Of a stretch of 64,000 nt of DNA, positions 1-11,613 are shown one piece after another. The position numbers and the translations under genes are program-made. The notes below the pieces were generated by a model. The model was not told the DNA's origin. It made no database searches and saw only the letters and a list, made by a program, of their open reading frames with translations. Positions within the stretch are counted from its first letter, which is position 1, and each line of letters starts with the position of its first letter. Source of the stretch: Hemileia vastatrix (taxonomy: Eukaryota > Basidiomycota > Pucciniomycetes > Pucciniales > Zaghouaniaceae); assembly GCA_030280995.1 (NCBI GenBank), contig JASXTE010000014.1:8844656-8908655 (forward strand), given 5' to 3'.

Positions 1-285
1 TGATTCATGCATTACTTACCATTTTTATAAAACATATATTATATAAATTACTTATTACTATTATTTATATTTTTAGTATTTACATGACAGTAACTCTAAA
101 TCATTAATTATAATTATATTTATAAAATTCTACCTCTTTTTTTTGAGTAATATAGCTTATAAGATAAAAACTACGCACTTGACTTTGAGAATTCCAAATA
201 CACTGTCCAAAACCGTAAATTGCCACCAAAAATATTCTAGAACAAAATGAGTCCCCCAATACTTGAGGCCCTTTATGAATCATCA
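1..285 (+). repeat. A1 5' LTR, 3' portion only
   Basis: The sequence before the leader aligns with the A1 3' LTR around 21340-21400 and 34330-34363: similar ATAAAACTAC-type stretches and a TTCTAGA...CCCC end. The homologous end in A2 is TTCTAGACTTGAAATACCCC. The boundary near 271-285 is approximate. No coding potential was recognised. Confidence 0.55.
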
Positions 286-1216
286 ACAACGGATTGTAAT
301 CTTGAAGACGGCGACCAAGGAATATTTAACATCAAGGTACTAGTAGGACGATTGGACGAGGAAAACAACAAACATCCAAAACCACTTGAATTATTTTTTT
401 CTGCAACTGGGAATTGAACTGCGCTCCAAAATTTAGGTTCATATATTGTAAATATCCACATATATTTGTAGTAAGTATATTAATTACTATTTGTGAATCA
501 CTTTGCACATTTCATTGTCTACATATATCTTTTTACTCAGCACTCTCTAAGTGGCATTAACTTGCTCATTTTACAGGAGGAGGTGCCTGGTAAACAAATT
601 TTTTTTTCCTAGTTGACCAAGATATAACTGTATTGTTCTTAGTTCTAGAAGTAATATAAATATTAAATTAATTATTTTATATATTTTTCAATTATTTCAG
701 TTGACCTCTGTCCTGATAATTAAAAAATTATATTATTGCCTCAGTTGAAAATTGTTCTGGAAGTGAAATTATAATATTAAAAAATACTTTAATTGATTAT
801 ATTAAACTTTTTCAAGTTGACAATAAGTCCTGGTAATTGAATTATTTTAGTTGACATTAAGTGCTGGTAATTAAAATTATTTTCAGTTGAAATTAAGTCC
901 TGGTAATTAAATTCTTCAGTTGACTTTAGTCCTGATAATTATCAAGTTTTACATTACTAATTACTAAGTTATTTTATTATTTCAGTTGATTTATTTTAAT
1001 CCTGGTTATAAAATTACTTTAAATTAATAAATAAAATTTTGATTATTAATTCACTTGATTCTTTGTCCTGAAAAACATTATATTCTAATTATTCCAGTTG
1101 ATTAAAAAATCCTGATAATTACTCATATATTATTTTTTTTCTTATTTTTCTTTAAATCAAGTAAAAATAATAACTGATTAAATATATCTTTATCACAGTT
1201 AAGGTTAAATACAACT
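286..1216 (+). other. A1 untranslated leader
   Basis: A long AT-rich leader between LTR and gag. It matches the A2 leader (reverse strand, 46509-47344) over its length, including a shared CTCATTTTACAG stretch followed by a GGAGG box at 568-590. No gene is seen. The 3' half holds the dyad array at 698-1114. Confidence 0.6.
698..1114 (+). repeat. Array of about 9 CAG-TT-GAC...GTC-CTG dyads in A1 leader
   Basis: Copies start near 698, 742, 813, 848, 884, 917, 983, 1052 and 1095. Each has CAG, a TT bulge, a GAC or GAT arm, a 3-10 nt spacer, a GTC or ATC arm, and then CTG, mostly followed by RTAATT. Arms change together: GAC...GTC at 698 and 917, but GATT...AATC at 1095. The A2 leader carries the same motif in the same orientation relative to gag. 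Confidence 0.7.
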
Positions 1217-1825
1217 ATGACTGACAAAGGTGCTTCTGCTTGCCGTGATGAGGAGCTAGATTTAATTGATTATGATGAATCTCCTTCTGTAAGTTCTCCT
1301 TTGACTACAAAACTTGCTCAAATTAATCAATTACTGGACCAATCAGAACATGGAGATGCAAGAGATAGAGATATTAGTGGAGACAACTGCTCAGTTACAA
1401 AAGCCTTCAAGCAACCCCCTAGATGAGCTTCCAAAAGGCTTCAAAATAAAAAAGATGCCCTTTAATCAGCAAGTCAGAAATATCTCCACTCACATAAGGT
1501 AGTTGAGGTCAAAACCAGACTCTCTAGAAGAAAAGGTAAGAAAAATAGAATCATTTCTTCAAGAGAAAAAGAAACCTCCCCAACCCCCAAAAGACTTTCC
1601 ACAATTGGCTCCCTAGCAACAAGAAAAAGTGGAAGTCTCAAAGTGGCAGTGGGATTGGCTGAAAACCCAGTGGGATTATCTGCCCCAAAAACAACAACAA
1701 CAAAAACAAGTAATTCAGGAAGGTCCACCAAGAACCAATCAGTTCAACCCCACACATCCTCACCCCTATCAAGGAGGACGAAAGAGGAAATGAATCACAT
1801 TCAATTCTCGCCCAAACCATGGTAA
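1217..1825 (+). pseudogene. A1 Gag N-terminal region, broken, overlapping frames
   Basis: It starts at ATG 1217 with an acidic MTDKGAS head and a conserved LTTKLAQIN segment that is also found in A2. It then continues in another frame (from about 1420) as a charged coiled-coil-like stretch containing LPKGFKIKK, then a KWQWDWL motif and a proline-rich PHPYQGGRKR end. The same two-frame layout appears in A2 and A3. Stops at 1424 and 1500 and an indel break it. It ends at a TGG TAA that overlaps the next ATG at 1819 (ATGGTAA). Confidence 0.6.
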
Positions 1826-3661
1826 GTCCATCTATTGAATCTAAAGTACCATTTCTTGTTGGTGATTCAGTTCCTTCATGTAATTCTGGAAGAGGAGATG
1901 AGAATGTGGGACCAGTAGAGGCTGAGGGTAGTAGACAAGTTGCTAAATATTCAAATGTATCTAATCCTATGGTTTTGATTGCTACTTCAATGATGAATCC
2001 TGATATGGCTATTATTAATGAAAAACTTGAGCCTGAGTTTTATGAGAGTCTGGAAAGTTATTCTTCTTCCCTATTGAGAAATACTCCTGATGTAACTAAA
2101 AATAATGATGTATATTTGAGGGGTATTATTGCTAAACAAAATCATATAATGAAAAACATGCAATTAAATAAGAAATTAAATAGTTTTTTAACTGAAAAGG
2201 GTTATCAAGAATTGAGGAGTGAATTAAAGAGAGTTTCTGATGATTTGTTTCATTACAATGTAACTCATGAAAAGAAAGTTGCTTTAAGGCAAAATATCAA
2301 GAATGATTTGTCAAATTAAAAGATACTGTGTCCATCTGTTGCCATGAGCAAGAAGGAAATAAGTTGAACTTAAAAAGATTGAGTGATCATTATTCATCTT
2401 TACAAAATGAGAACCAATTATCTTTCACAACCATCAATGAGAGTTTATCTGGTATTCCAAGAGTAAAGACTAGGCTAAAAACCATTGAAGAGAAATTAAA
2501 TTCATTGTTACATGATCAAATATTTTCTAACATTTCTTTGAAAGAAAATGTGGTGCAGAAAACCCCAATTTTATGTGCTCCTAGCTCATCCAAAGAAAAA
2601 TTAGTTCCAGAAATACTTGTTGATATCACTGAGTTTCCATCAAAAATTAATAATGTACCTGGATCATCCACAGAAGGATTAAACAATGACATTACTGCCC
2701 AATTGGAGAAGTTACAGCTCCATCTCACTGAGAAACAAGCTTGTAATAAGGAGACTACTTCAAATCAAAAGAATTAGCTACAACTTGACCAGTTTATAAA
2801 ATTTAATGGTGACTCTTCCTCTGATTGGCAACTGTTCTTTTGCAGGATTGATAACTTAAAAAATTCTTACAAACTCCCAGATGAGGAAATTGTGTCAAAA
2901 ATAATTTCTTTATTTACCAATGTGGCCCTAATGTGGTGTGAATCTGTTCTTTTGGATAAAAATGACTACTCATGGGAAGATTGGAAAAGATTAATTAAAG
3001 CAAAATTTGGTATTTCAAAGTTTAGGATAGCTCAACAAAGGCAGTATGAAGAAACTAAATATAGCCCTTCTACTGACAAACCCATTGAGTTCCTGATGAA
3101 TCTTGTGAAAAACATGAGGGAATTGGACCCAAATATGGAGTTTGAATTATTGAAGGACAGGATCCTCTATAAATTACCAATGTCTTTGAGAGACTTGATA
3201 GTTTCTAGGAATGAGTTCTCAAGAAAACCTTCTTCTTTCATTAATACTTGCAATTATATCCTTATAAACAACAAGTATGATGCTAGAAAATTCATTCCTA
3301 GAACTCCATTGGAGAAACCCTCAAATTACCAACAGAAACCTCTGGAAAAGGTTGGTAAACCTTCTGCCCCTGTTGCACCCAAAAAGTATGCAAAAAACAC
3401 TTGCTTCAGATGCAGCAAGCTTTTGAAGAAAGGCCATATTTGTGACAACAAGATACATCTAGTTAAGCAGACAGAGGAACATGCTGATGACACAGTAGCA
3501 CTGGATGATACTTCAAGTGATTGTACCAGCAATACTTCATATGAATCTCAACAGGAAAATTTGATGCTGGAAGAAGATATTCATTATTTGAATAATATTA
3601 ATGTTGAGAATAATGATTTATATACATTAGAGGATTTTGAGATCATAAAAAACCTTGATAA
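1819..3661 (+). pseudogene. A1 Gag capsid and zinc knuckle, broken
   Basis: Retroelement Gag. 1819-2319 and, after a frameshift, 2328-3661 give a coiled-coil leader and then the capsid signature around 2790-2900 (FNGDSSSDWQLF, then ALMWCESVLL). A zinc knuckle CFRCSKLLKKGHIC lies near 3400. One stop sits at 2775, where A2 and A3 have Trp. The family role is assembly of virus-like particles and RNA packaging. The N-terminal start follows the ATGGTAA overlap seen in all three copies. Confidence 0.75.
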
Positions 3662-5658
3662 GAGTTCAATTATTATTTCCCCTCTCAATGCACCAGTCTT
3701 GATCAATGGAAAAAACATTGAGGTTGTCTTAGATTCTGAAGTTGGATGAAGTTTAGTATATGAAAAAGCACTTGCTTCAGTGGATTAAGATTATAAATCA
3801 AAACTTATGCCTATCATTTCTGAGAATTGGAGAGGTTATGGCTCTGTTTTTTCCCCCATTGGTAAATACAAAGCCAAAGTATTTTTCAAATATATCCATA
3901 GTTTTTTAAGAGCTACATGTGATTTTGTTGTCATGAAAAATGATAATTTGAGTAGTTGGTTCATTATGGGAAATGACATTTTAACCAAATATGGCATTAA
4001 GTTAGATACTTCAAATCAATATTTCACAATGGGTATGAATGGGAAGAGAAAATTTAAAATTTCCTCCCCCAAGAAGTTATTAACACCAGGATTAAACACA
4101 TGTAATTCTGTAGTTCAATATAAAAGAGGATCTACAAAAGAAATGCCTTCACTTATGTCTCAAATTGACAATGCTTCTTTTGGAGAACAACTTTCTGGCA
4201 AAGAAAAATATGCCATTATTAAATTGATAAAATCTTTTCCTATGGCCTTTGCTCATGGGTCATATGAATTAGGATTGTTAAAATAAGAAGTGAAGCTTTC
4301 ATTAGATTTCCAATTAACAGAAATATCACCTAGTTTAAAGAAGAAGCCTTATCCTGCTTCTCTCTCAAAGAGAAAAGATATTGAAAATAAGATCTCTACC
4401 CTTTTGAAAATGAATATTATTGAAAAGGTAGTGGAAACACCTAAATATTGTGTTATCTCACTTGTCCTAATTTCTTATGAAAAAGATAAAGCCAAGTTAT
4501 GTGGTGATTATAGAGAATTGAATAATTATACTCTTTATGATATCTATACTTTACCTAGAATTAGCTCTATACATGCTACCCTACAAGGTGCTAAATATAT
4601 AAGCTGTTTGGATGGTCACAAGGGATATCAATAGGTACCTGTTGAGAAGAATTCTCAAAATTTACTGATGAATTCTACTCATATGGGTATTTATAAGTAT
4701 GTTTGGATGCCATTTGGCCCTAAAAATGCCCCTTCACTTTTTCAAAAATTTATGGATAACACATTCCATCAAGAAATAATTGAAGGATGGCTGATAGTTT
4801 ATATTGATGATATCATCATATTCTCAAAAACATTTGATGACCATCTTAAGCACCTGTGTATAGTTTTCCATTAGATGGATAATATAGATATGACACTTTC
4901 TTTGAAGAAATGCAAAATTGGTTTCCATTCCTTAAAAGTGCTTGGTCATGTTGTCTTGGGTTTACAAATATGTGTTGACCAAAACAAAGTGGCAGCCATA
5001 GAACAGGTGAAGGCTCCTACCACAGTTAGAGAGCTCCAGAGTTTTTCGGGAATATGTGGATACTATAGACAGTATATTAAAAATTACCAAGTCATAGCAT
5101 TACCCCTTATTCAATTGACTAGGAAATATGTTTCTTTTGTCTGGAATAGTGAAAGACAAAGAGCTTTTGACACTATGAAACACTGTTTGATGTAAGCACC
5201 AATTCTTGCATTACCTGACTTTAATAAACCATTTGTTTTATACACTGATTCCATTTTAATTGGTCTTGGTGCTTCCCTCCATCAGAACCAAGTGATGAAT
5301 GATAAAGTATCAAAAATAGTAATCTGTTATATTTCAAGAACCTTGAGAAGCAGTGAATTGAAATATGGTGCCACTCCACTAGAGTGTTTGGCAGTAGTGT
5401 GGGCTCTAGAGAAGCTACATTATTATCTGGATGACCAGAAATTTGAACTTGTCACTGACTGCAGTGGAGTTGAATCCCTCTTAAATTTGAGAACACCTAA
5501 CAGAAATATGTTCATATGGCAGCTAGCTGTTCAAGAATACAGAGGGAGAATAAAAATAATTCATAGGGCTGGTATTGTTCACTCAAATGAAGATATGTTA
5601 TCAAGGTTACCTTTGCCAAATTTTGACTCAAATCCTGAATATGTTTCTGAAGATTAGA
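3662..5658 (+). pseudogene. A1 protease, reverse transcriptase and RNase H, broken
   Basis: All in the same frame as the upstream Gag. The protease active site should read DSGAGG but here is DSEVG followed by a stop at 3747, so it is dead. RT shows CGDYRELN, LDGHKGYQ, MPFGPKNAPSLFQKF and the catalytic YIDD near 4800. RNase H covers about 5200-5620, with TLRSSELKYGATPLECLAV. Stops at 3786, 4284, 4632, 4872, 5193 and 5655 interrupt it. Order and spacing match the A3 pol. Confidence 0.8.
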
Positions 5659-6692
5659 TAGTTCATATTCATGTAATATATGTGGTTGATATGTAGGAAG
5701 AGCTATTACAGCTTATTCTGGATTCATATGATAAGGACACTGATAAAAAAACTTATGTACCATATTAAATTATTCAAAGAAAGCTTCAATAAAAGCATTA
5801 TTTAAAGCCCTTCCAACAAAGTACCAGAATACTTTGGAAAAAGGTAAGTTTTCAATTGATGAAGGATATCTATTTTATAGAAGAAAGTTGCGTAAGGTTA
5901 TTGTTATTCCAACTTCTATGAAAGAGATAATCTTGAAAATTTTTTATGATGAAACATTGGCTGGACATTTTTATCTTGAAAAAAACAATGATCAGAATTA
6001 AAAACACTGCTTGGTGAGTTTACATGTGTTAAGACATCAAACTATATGTTGAATCCTGTGATCCTTTCGGAAAATCAAAAAGATTTACTGGTAAAAGAGC
6101 TAAATTAATGCAACATATTGAACCTCCTGATGAACCAAGGCAAATAATAAACATGGACTTCATACCAGGATTACCCCTTGTTGGGTAAGACAGTTATAAA
6201 TATTTTTGGGTTATTGTGAACTGATTCACAAAAATGTGTAAATTTATCCTTACTCACAAGGATGTTTCCACTAAATAATTAGCATTTTTGTGGTGATCCC
6301 ATATGTTTAATACTGCTGGATTTCCTAAAGCCATAATCTCTGATATAGACCCTAAATTTACTTCTGAATTTCAGATGTCTCTAATGGACGTTTGTGGCTG
6401 TTATCTGAGACTTTCTACTTTCAATCACTTCCAAACTGATGGATTAGCTGAAAGAATGATTCAGACTCTATGGTAAATGATAAGAATGTATTGTGCCTTT
6501 GGCTTTAGTACAAATACAATAAAAGATTTACTCATAATTGGTTTACCTTACTTCTTGGTTTGGAATTTGCTTATAATAGCACTGTTCATTCTGTTACTCA
6601 GAAAAAGCCTTTTGAGCTCTGGCTTGGATATGTTCCAAATACCCCTGCCTGAATTCTCAATAATAAAACACCTAAATTAGATTTAAATCCTG
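5659..6692 (+). pseudogene. A1 integrase, broken, cut by B1
   Basis: The integrase zinc-finger region (AGHFYLEK-type, about 5950) and core (DRDPKFTSEF-like at about 6340, HPQTDGLAERMIQTL-like at about 6440) are recognisable only across several frames. The sequence stops at 6692 inside the segment that in A3 reads HPGVKSFMKMQQ. It continues at 20186 beyond the B1 insertion. Confidence 0.7.
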
Positions 6693-6696
6693 GCGT
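6693..6696. other. Target-site duplication of B1 (GCGT; mate at 20182-20185)
   Basis: The four bases before the left LTR and after the right LTR are both GCGT. Removing B1 plus one copy restores the A1 pol order seen in A3 at about 56500. Ty3/Gypsy insertions normally give 4-6 bp duplications. Confidence 0.75.
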
Positions 6697-7806
6697 TATG
6701 GTAAGGTAAACTCTTACAGTCGCCTTGCTGTAAGCAGAATCCGGAGGAGATGTGTGGATTTAGCTGAAAACCTCGTCCTTCCAATAAAAATAACAAAATG
6801 GGAATTCTAAATCACTAAGCTAACCAGTCTACTTGGATCTGATTGTTAAATATAATGAAACTCTAAAATATTTAACGCTTATTGAGATTTAAGTAAAAGT
6901 GGCTGTTGAGAAAGAAATACTGATAACAACAATTAAGGTGTACCAGTGAAAGATCTGAAAAGATTGACTTTTATGTTTTTATAATAATTTGAATTTTTAT
7001 GAGACAGTAATAATCAAGTCCCAGTGATGAAGACCTTTCTAAAGATACCCTGTATGAAGTGTGATTTAAATTGTTGGGTAGTATTTCTAAAATGTTATAA
7101 ATAAAATAAAAAGTTATAAGGGTATTACAATTTATTATTTAATTTGTTGAGTAATAAAAATGAGACCATGGTGGTTAAAGATTAAGCTGTATGATGTATC
7201 CCCCCCCTCAATTTCGAGTCTGAGAGACTCTTAAGTATTCCTAGTCACGTGCCTAAGTTTTCCCCTCCAGAGCTCACCCAGAGTCAATCCGGAGCCCGTA
7301 CGGAGTCCGTAGGGAGTCCAAATGGAGTCCCTCCGGACTTCCGGACTCAATTAGAACCTTTAAAACTATAATAAAAAATCTAGAAAAATTACATATGATA
7401 GAGCCACTTCCCATTTACATTTAAAACTAAGTTTCGTAGTCTGCGCAGCTCTAATTACCCCGTGAAAATTCATCAAAGTTAAGTAATTTCTGAAAATGTA
7501 AATATTTCGATAAATCTTTAAAATTCATTTTAAAATATAAGAAAAACAGTAAAAATTCTGGAAAAATTTCCTAAGGTTCTTGAGTGACTCGACTTGATAC
7601 TTATAAATTTTTCAGACCGTAAAAATAAGTTTTCTCCATAAAATAAATTGATTTTGTGTAGGCATTTGCTTTTAACCAAATTTCTTTATATTTAAAATTC
7701 AAATAAATTTAATAAAACCCTTCTATAAAATAATAACGCCGATCTTGCACGCCATAATAACTCCATTTACGTTGTTAAGTGCCATACTAAACTTTAGGCT
7801 ACCACA
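6697..7806 (-). repeat. B1 3' LTR
   Basis: Near-identical to 19101-20181. Read on the minus strand it starts TGTGGTAGCC and ends TTACCATA. It has a 7-bp inverted repeat CTTACAG/CTGTAAG near its end (about 6711-6733). It carries extra GGAGTCC units around 7295-7340 that the 5' LTR lacks. Confidence 0.9.
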
Positions 7807-7816
7807 TCCTCCCTCC
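7807..7816 (-). other. B1 polypurine tract
   Basis: The minus strand reads GGAGGGAGGA immediately before the 3' LTR. This is the expected position of the plus-strand primer. The same box stands before the B2 3' LTR at 33289-33298. Confidence 0.8.
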
Positions 7817-7929
7817 AATTGAGAATGTCCCCATTCTTAAAACTTTGCATAAGTGGTCGAACACAATATTCATCTTTAACCTTCAAACACCATCTTCTTT
7901 AATCAACTTTAAAATTCATCTTCATCAAT

Positions 7930-8620
7930 ATGTCTTTCAAAGAACTTGTCGCTCCATGTGAACTCTGCTCTCGATACCAGGTACCTTGTTTAATGTCCAA
8001 CCCTAATCTTCCTGGCAGGACAGCTTGCAACTTATGCCGTGTGAAAAAAGTCAAATGTAACCCGCCAATAGTTCCTTCTAAAACAAACGTATATTTAGGA
8101 CCAGCAGCTCTCCCTGATCCCTCAAATTCTAAAAAACGATCAAAAATTCCTGTCTTCTTAAAACGAATAAGATCAAAAACAGCTTCAAAAGTTCAATCTT
8201 AATCAGCAGATCCCAGCCTAATTTTGCCTTCACAAGATCCTAATCCTATAACGCCAGTGCCCCCAACCAACTTTGCTGAGACTATGTTTCCAGGCTCTAA
8301 ATGTAAGACCCTATTATCTTACTAAAAAAACTTTTAATCAAAATTGACTAAACCTATGACTTAATAACATATTTGAACTTCTAGCTGTTGAAATAACCAA
8401 CACTGATGACATTGGTAGAGTGAAGACGGACTATATCAATCATTATCCAAATTTTCATTGCTATCTTTGTCTTGACTTTACTAATGAGTTGAAATGAAAA
8501 ATGCTGGCCTATTTTCAAGAAACTCCAGCTAATAACCATGAAGACCTCATGAAAAGAAGAATTTTAATGCAAAGCTTTGATAATGATGTTGAACAATTTC
8601 AAAGAAATTATCTTTTCTAA
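7930..8620 (+). pseudogene. B1 antisense accessory gene 1: Zn2Cys6-like protein
   Basis: Exon 1 is 7930-8302, a phase-1 intron is 8303-8384 (GTAAGA...TTCTAG, 82 nt) and exon 2 is 8385-8620, giving about 202 residues. Cysteines 10, 13, 20, 33, 36 and 43 give CX2CX6C-X12-CX2CX6C, the spacing of fungal binuclear zinc clusters. The basic stretch RVKKVK lies in the second half rather than the first. The C-terminal part has LAYFQETPA and an RR-rich helix-like segment, matching the B2 homologue at 32608-33217. Two in-frame stops (8200, 8495) suggest a recent relic. It runs opposite to gag-pol, just inside the 3' LTR. The function is not known; DNA binding is inferred from the cysteine spacing. Confidence 0.7.
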
Positions 8621-9183
8621 CAGTATAACTTGATAAAATTTTGTTTTTGCTTGGTCTTCTTTAACTTTCAACATAAATGTTGTTTTCTTTCTTCTCTGTC
8701 TTAACATAAAATAATAAATAATAAATCTTGTGATGATTCCACTACTGAGAGCAAGGTTTGAATCCCTTCAGACTCCCATATACCAGTCTTCCTTCTTGTC
8801 ACAGCATTGAGAGAGTGGATCTTCCTATGAGCTGAATACTCCTGATTCCAACCTCATAGGGCCCCCCACTGAGCCGAATTCTATGATTCCAATCTCGCCA
8901 TAAGGTCCTCCAAGCTTCACACCAAAAAACTAAAAAATCATTCCCTAAAATCCAACTACCATCCTAACTTCTGATTCCTTCATCACAATTTTCAAACTTT
9001 GCTATACAGCAAACCCATAAAATACTTTTTCCAGACTTCCAATAATAATATTAACTTTAGAACATGTTAAAGCGCCACAAATTTCACCTAATTACCCATT
9101 ATGCTTTCCTTAGCATCATCACCACCTAAAATTTTAACCTCCTAAAGCTTATCAGCACCCAATTCCAGAAATAATTGAATAAC
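8621..9183. other. Spacer between accessory genes of B1
   Basis: No gene is seen. There is a degenerate direct repeat of about 33 bp near 8829-8900 (GAGCTGAAT and GAGCCGAAT units, each followed by a GATTCCAA box). Confidence 0.4.
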
Positions 9184-9650
9184 CAGTTTAGAGTCTTAGT
9201 GGAAAGTGATAAATTAAAAGATTGAATTGAGTTATCCAAACAAGATTGACATTCCAGTTTAAAGTCTTGGTGGACCAAACATATAATCGATTGCCAGTTT
9301 ATGGTCTTGGTGGACCAAAGATTGTTTAGGTGCATAAATAACTTGATAAACTCCTAAATAAGGCCTAGGCTTGACCAAAGATTGAATAAATTGATAATCC
9401 AGTTTAATGTCATAGTGGACCAAACATTTGATCGACAAGTAATCCAGTATAAGGCCATAGTGGACCAATGAATGTTGAATTATCCTGCAGATATTAATTT
9501 TCCAGTTTAAAGTCATAGTGGACTAAACAATGAATGAACTACCAGTTTAAAGTCATGGTGGACCAAACATTTGATTGATAAGAAATCCAGTTTAAGGTCA
9601 TGGTGGACCCAACAGCTTGATAACAGTCCAGTTTAAGGTCTTGGTGGACC
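9184..9650 (+). repeat. Array of about 9 dyad motifs upstream of accessory gene 2 (B1)
   Basis: Copies begin at about 9184, 9255, 9294, 9400, 9445, 9503, 9543, 9588 and 9629. Each has a CAGTTTAA box, then a 4-nt arm, 6-nt spacer and complementary arm. Perfect arms are GGTC/GACC at 9294, 9588 and 9629, and AGTC/GACT at 9503; others have one or two mismatches. The last copy ends 95 bp before the ATG of accessory gene 2. Confidence 0.85.
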
Positions 9651-9744
9651 TAAAAACTTCTCTATCCTTGAACCCAGATTTTGCCACCAGCTTTCTTCAT
9701 CCTAGTTTCAAGTTTTCTTCTTCAAAAAAATATCTCCTAACAAA

Positions 9745-10759
9745 ATGAAACCTACTGACTTCATTGCTTCAGCTGATCAATCTTGCAAATATTGTGCTTT
9801 CACCCATAGGGAATGTATCTTCACTTTCAACTGGCAAAAGCACACTTATAACAGGGCCTGTTTATCCTGTTATGAGAAGAAAAGAAAATTTTCTGGCTTG
9901 AATTGTGGTTCTTTCCCCATTACTACTACTAGCTTCGCCTCCTTCTGCAAACCTCCTCCTTCTTCTTCACCTTCTACTCCACCCCCTATTCCATCAACTT
10001 CTAAAGATCCTATCCCTTTTCTCCATCAGCCTATTTAAATCTTTCTTCATCACCTAATCCTCTGGGTCCTTCTCTCCAATCTAGACTTGCTGCTACTCCC
10101 CAAAGAACTCTTACTGCTCCCAGGTCCATGCTTCAACCTTCAAACAATTCTTCTTCTACTTCCAACTTCTTGAAGCACAAAAGGTCCTTTAATAGCCAGC
10201 AATCTTCAGCTTCTCTTGTTTCATCCAAAAAGCCCAGAACATCTACTTCAAACTCCAAATCCAACTCCAGTCCTCCTCATCTATCAAAAATTAAAAATCC
10301 TTTTTTAAACATACAAAATCCCACTCCATTACCAAGTAAGCCATTTATCTATGATCTTGATAGTTTTGACACAGGTTAGTTGTCCCTTTTATATTTTCTT
10401 AATCTTCAGGTTTTAATATTGCTGATATTTTAATTTGATAAGCGTCCACCGGTTCTCCAATTCTATATTCAGCTTATGAACTACCAGAACCTAATCCAAG
10501 CTTCCCTAGAGTTCCAATTCACCTAGTGTCTGAAAAGCTCTTTGCTAATTTTAATAACCTTATCGCTTATTTCCAACAATACCCGCCCTCTGATAGATCA
10601 GAATCTTGGATGAGAGAACAACTGTTAAGAGACCTTTTCAAAATAGCCAACTGGCTTCAACACTATCATGACCGTGAAATAAGATTTGAATCCCAGGAAA
10701 TCGATCAAGGTCCTTCTAAATTTTCTGATTTCAATTCTTCAAAAGATAACAACCCTTGA
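9745..10759 (+). pseudogene. B1 antisense accessory gene 2: Zn2Cys6-like protein
   Basis: The ATG at 9745 opens a frame with Cys 14, 17, 24, 39 and 42, and a sixth position that is Phe 49 instead of Cys (CX2CX6C-X14-CX2CX6F). A Ser/Pro-rich region follows; a one-base shift near 10036 moves to the frame continuing through 10128-10374. A phase-1 intron 10375-10442 (GTTAGT...ATAAG, 68 nt) joins it to an exon ending at 10759, with YFQQYPPSD and a REQLLRDLF segment resembling the C-termini of the other accessory proteins. It is probably a relic. The upstream dyad array may be its control region (inference). Confidence 0.65.
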
Positions 10760-10928
10760 TGGTGTTCTTCCTGGTACGTAGCTTTCTTGAATAATGTTTG
10801 AAAAATAATAATATAAACATCTAAACTACCTAAAACTAAAATACCTTTTATTTATTTATTTTTATTTTTTTTATTTTTTTTTATATTTTTAGTTATTTTA
10901 TTATTTATTTTATTTTTATTTTTATTGT
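10760..10928. other. AT-rich spacer
   Basis: Between accessory gene 2 and the hexamer array; T-rich, no gene or motif seen. Confidence 0.4.
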
Positions 10929-11150
10929 TATTTTTATTTTTATTTTTATTTTTATTTTTATTTTTATTTTTATTTTTATTTTTATTTTTATTTTTATTTT
11001 TATTTTTATTTTTATTTTTATTTTTATTTTTATTTTTATTTTTATTTTTATTTTTATTTTTATTTTTATTTTTATTTTTATTTTTATTTTTATTTTTATT
11101 TTTATTTTTATTTTTATTTTTATTTTTATTTTTATTTTTATTTTTATTTT
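10929..11150. repeat. (TTTTTA)n hexamer microsatellite
   Basis: About 37 almost perfect TTTTTA units. It lies downstream of accessory gene 2; in B1 sense orientation it reads TAAAAA. The Leu/Phe open frame across it is only the repeat. Confidence 0.9.
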
Positions 11151-11285
11151 TTATAAAATAAAAGATTTTTAAAAAAAGATAGTTTTGAAATAAAAGTTAA
11201 AATTTAATAATTTTTTTAAAGATAAACGAATGTGAAAAGAAAGATAAAAAAAAGTAATAAAAAAATTTCAAAATAAAATTTTAAA

Positions 11286-11356
11286 AGATGCCCCCTGGCC
11301 ATTTGATGAGCCGTACCCTCGACATCATACCCACATCCAAGTGCAACTTGATGTGG
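11286..11356 (-). other. Conserved block M3 of B elements
   Basis: The minus strand has CATCAAG, a CACTTGGATGTGGG core, then CTCATCAA and GGCC. The same order occurs twice in B2 (30065-30135 and 30249-30325). It does not lie in a recognised coding region, so conservation suggests an RNA or DNA element. Confidence 0.55.
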
Positions 11357-11425
11357 TTACACAATTTTGAGAAATTGAAAAGAAAGAAAATAAATGAAAG
11401 TTTTTAGAAGATAATTTTTATAATG

Positions 11426-11456
11426 ATGATCACTGGGTGGGCTCCCTCCAATTTAT
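11426..11456 (-). other. Conserved PPT-like block (internal)
   Basis: The minus strand reads ATTGGAGGGAG then CCACCCAGTGATCAT. The B2 counterpart is 29851-29880. The first part matches the polypurine tract next to the 3' LTRs, so it could act as a second plus-strand priming site (inference). Confidence 0.5.
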
Positions 11457-11613
11457 AAAAATGATTAGAGACCACCAGTGTGCATCACCTTTACAATAAT
11501 TCATAATATATATTAAAGAAAAGAAATCACAATCTAACATAAAAAAATCAAAAACAAAATAAAATAAAAGAATCTTGAATCCAGCGTTGAGAACGGTGTC
11601 TCTTGATTCGTTC

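Noticed and set aside
1217..6690. Repeat-induced point mutation as the cause of A1 decay
   Set aside because: Stops come from mixed changes relative to A2/A3 (for example Trp to TAG at 2775, but Lys-type to TAG at 4872 and Ser-type to TAA at 5193), with indels too; no clear C-to-T bias by eye.
10925..11161. Open frame of alternating Leu and Phe
   Set aside because: It is only the TTTTTA microsatellite read in one frame.
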